This document shows positions 6,487-6,976 of a stretch of DNA of 6,976 nt, one piece after another. Numbering within the stretch: position 1 is the first letter of the stretch; each line of letters begins with the position of its first letter. Origin of the DNA: JACPNA01 sp964429715 (GTDB taxonomy: Archaea > Nanobdellota > Nanobdellia > Woesearchaeales > GW2011-AR9); the NCBI GenBank assembly GCA_964429715.1, contig CAYSCV010000073.1:1-6976 (forward strand). The letters are read 5' to 3'. The notes beneath the pieces are model-generated. The model searched no databases, was not told the origin of the DNA, and saw nothing but the letters and a program-made list of their open reading frames with translations. The translations under genes and the position numbers were made by a program.

Positions 6487-6572
6487 GAGGATTTGCAATG
6501 GCGCAATTTTAAGCTTATTTTTGCACCTATCGGTGCAGACTAATGTTACAAATTGCTTTTTGCAAACTCCTC
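6487..6572 (-). repeat. 86-nt hairpin, first palindrome of the element
   Basis: The arms align as GAGGA, TTTGCAA, GCAATTT, TAA and TTA blocks on both sides, with small bulges between them. At the centre TGCACC-GATA-GGTGCA forms a perfect 6-bp stem with a four-base loop (6522-6537). The arms GAGGA/TCCTC define its ends. Confidence 0.75.
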
Positions 6573-6953
6573 TATACTTAAAGATGAATGTGCCAATTCC
6601 TTTCTTTTTGAATCGTTTATCAACGGCAAGTCTTCTGATTTTTAATGCAGGGTATTCGTGAAGGCGCTGAAGCTTTTTTGTGTTTTCAGTTTCCAGAGGA
6701 TCAAGTTTTATGGAGTCGTTCATAATGCTGAAGAAGGCAATTACTTGTGTATTATATATCACTAAATATGTTTTTGCGATAAGTTGGTTTTTATATTTTT
6801 GTGCATCTTCTTTTAGAAATTCATTTAAATCTGTATCTCCACAATCAAAAGAAATAAGGTCGTAGTTTTTGGTCAATTCAGTTATAACCGTTTCTTCCCA
6901 ATTAATGTTTACCCCTAACATCTTGCACTCATTCTATGGGGTTTTCCTATGCG

Positions 6954-6965
6954 TTTTAAATATAT
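6954..6965 (-). promoter_or_regulatory. Candidate TATA box for the GNAT gene
   Basis: The minus strand reads ATATATTTAAAA. It lies about 33-44 nt upstream of the ATG at 6921, so initiation near 6930-6933 would leave a leader of about 10 nt. An in-frame TAG at 6934-6936 rules out a longer N-terminus. Confidence 0.4.
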
Positions 6966-6976
6966 TTTTTGCTTCG

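Larger units (their letters stand above)
6444..6572. mobile_element. MITE-like palindromic insertion element, 129 bp
   Basis: Read on the minus strand, the ends are GAGGAGTTTGC and GCGAAGTTCTC, inverted repeats matching at 8 of 11 positions. TATA flanks both ends as an apparent 4-bp target duplication. The inside forms two palindromes. One is 86 bp (6487-6572), with long imperfect arms capped by a perfect TGCACC/GGTGCA stem. The other is 40 bp (6444-6483), with an 11-bp stem. The element is too short to code a transposase, so a partner elsewhere would be needed. Ends of the form GAG..(T)TTGCAAAA loosely recall some IS5-group elements, but this is a weak resemblance from memory and the family is unassigned. 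Insertion breaks the GNAT gene and shifts its frame. Confidence 0.7.
6267..6921 (-). pseudogene. GNAT-family N-acetyltransferase, interrupted by a 129-bp insertion
   Basis: The gene starts at the ATG at 6921 and encodes the N-terminal GNAT half: FDCGDTDLNEFL (25-36), a beta-strand block, and the acetyl-CoA-binding motif RRLAVDKRFKKKGIG (96-110). After Y116 the frame enters the inserted element, which adds 34 foreign residues and a stop at 6469-6471, making a 150-aa truncated product. The missing half lies beyond the insertion in another frame: LGLTQVINEYASCRFLTVD and then the conserved SVSFYEKQGF, which holds the likely catalytic Tyr, ending at 6267. Deleting 133 bp (the element plus one TATA) restores FKY-ILGL in frame and a 173-aa protein of normal size. 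Such enzymes acetylate small molecules, proteins or aminoacyl-tRNAs; some in this size range are toxins of toxin-antitoxin pairs. No antitoxin is visible here. Both halves are otherwise intact, which suggests a recent insertion. Confidence 0.85.

Noticed and set aside
6440..6576. CRISPR-like array from the four similar arms in the element
   Set aside because: The arms alternate in direction and have unequal spacing, as in hairpins. CRISPR repeats are direct and evenly spaced, and there is no cas gene.
6267..6921. Simple sequencing or assembly frameshift in the GNAT gene
   Set aside because: The two halves are separated by 133 extra bases with inverted ends and a matching TATA on each side, not by a single-base slip. 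Excision restores the frame exactly, so an insertion explains the data better.

Overview
This window is AT-rich, compact DNA that reads as a genome fragment from an archaeon, possibly a DPANN-type lineage. The archaeal assignment rests on a full-length archaeal/eukaryotic-type leucyl-tRNA synthetase and on TATA boxes placed about 27 nt upstream of several start codons, which implies leaderless transcripts. The DPANN suggestion is inference from gene style only. There are no introns, tRNAs, rRNAs or CRISPR arrays.

Layout, left to right. (1) Positions 1-928 (minus strand) hold an apparent two-gene operon. It has a small four-helix membrane protein of unknown function and, 4 nt downstream, the N-terminal 133 codons of an FHA-domain (phosphothreonine-binding) protein that runs off the left edge. 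(2) A 198-bp divergent promoter region separates it from a plus-strand Hanks-type Ser/Thr protein kinase (1127-2437) with all catalytic motifs, a long N-lobe insertion and a Gly/Ser-rich insertion before DFG. The kinase, FHA reader and membrane protein together look like a local phospho-signalling module. (3) leuS (2511-5447, minus) converges on the kinase and carries an Asn/Thr-rich low-complexity linker. (4) A 195-bp divergent region leads to an unrecognised 202-aa soluble protein (5643-6251, plus). (5) Converging on it is a GNAT acetyltransferase gene (6267-6921, minus) broken by a small palindromic element.

The clearest structural discovery is that element. It is 129 bp (6444-6572), has inverted ends, is flanked by TATA on both sides and folds into two successive hairpins. 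Removing it with one TATA copy (133 bp) rejoins the two GNAT halves exactly in frame into a 173-aa protein. It therefore reads as a MITE-like, non-autonomous insertion that broke the gene. The most interesting functional context is the kinase/FHA/membrane-protein neighbourhood, whose FHA gene is easy to miss because it has no stop codon within the window.
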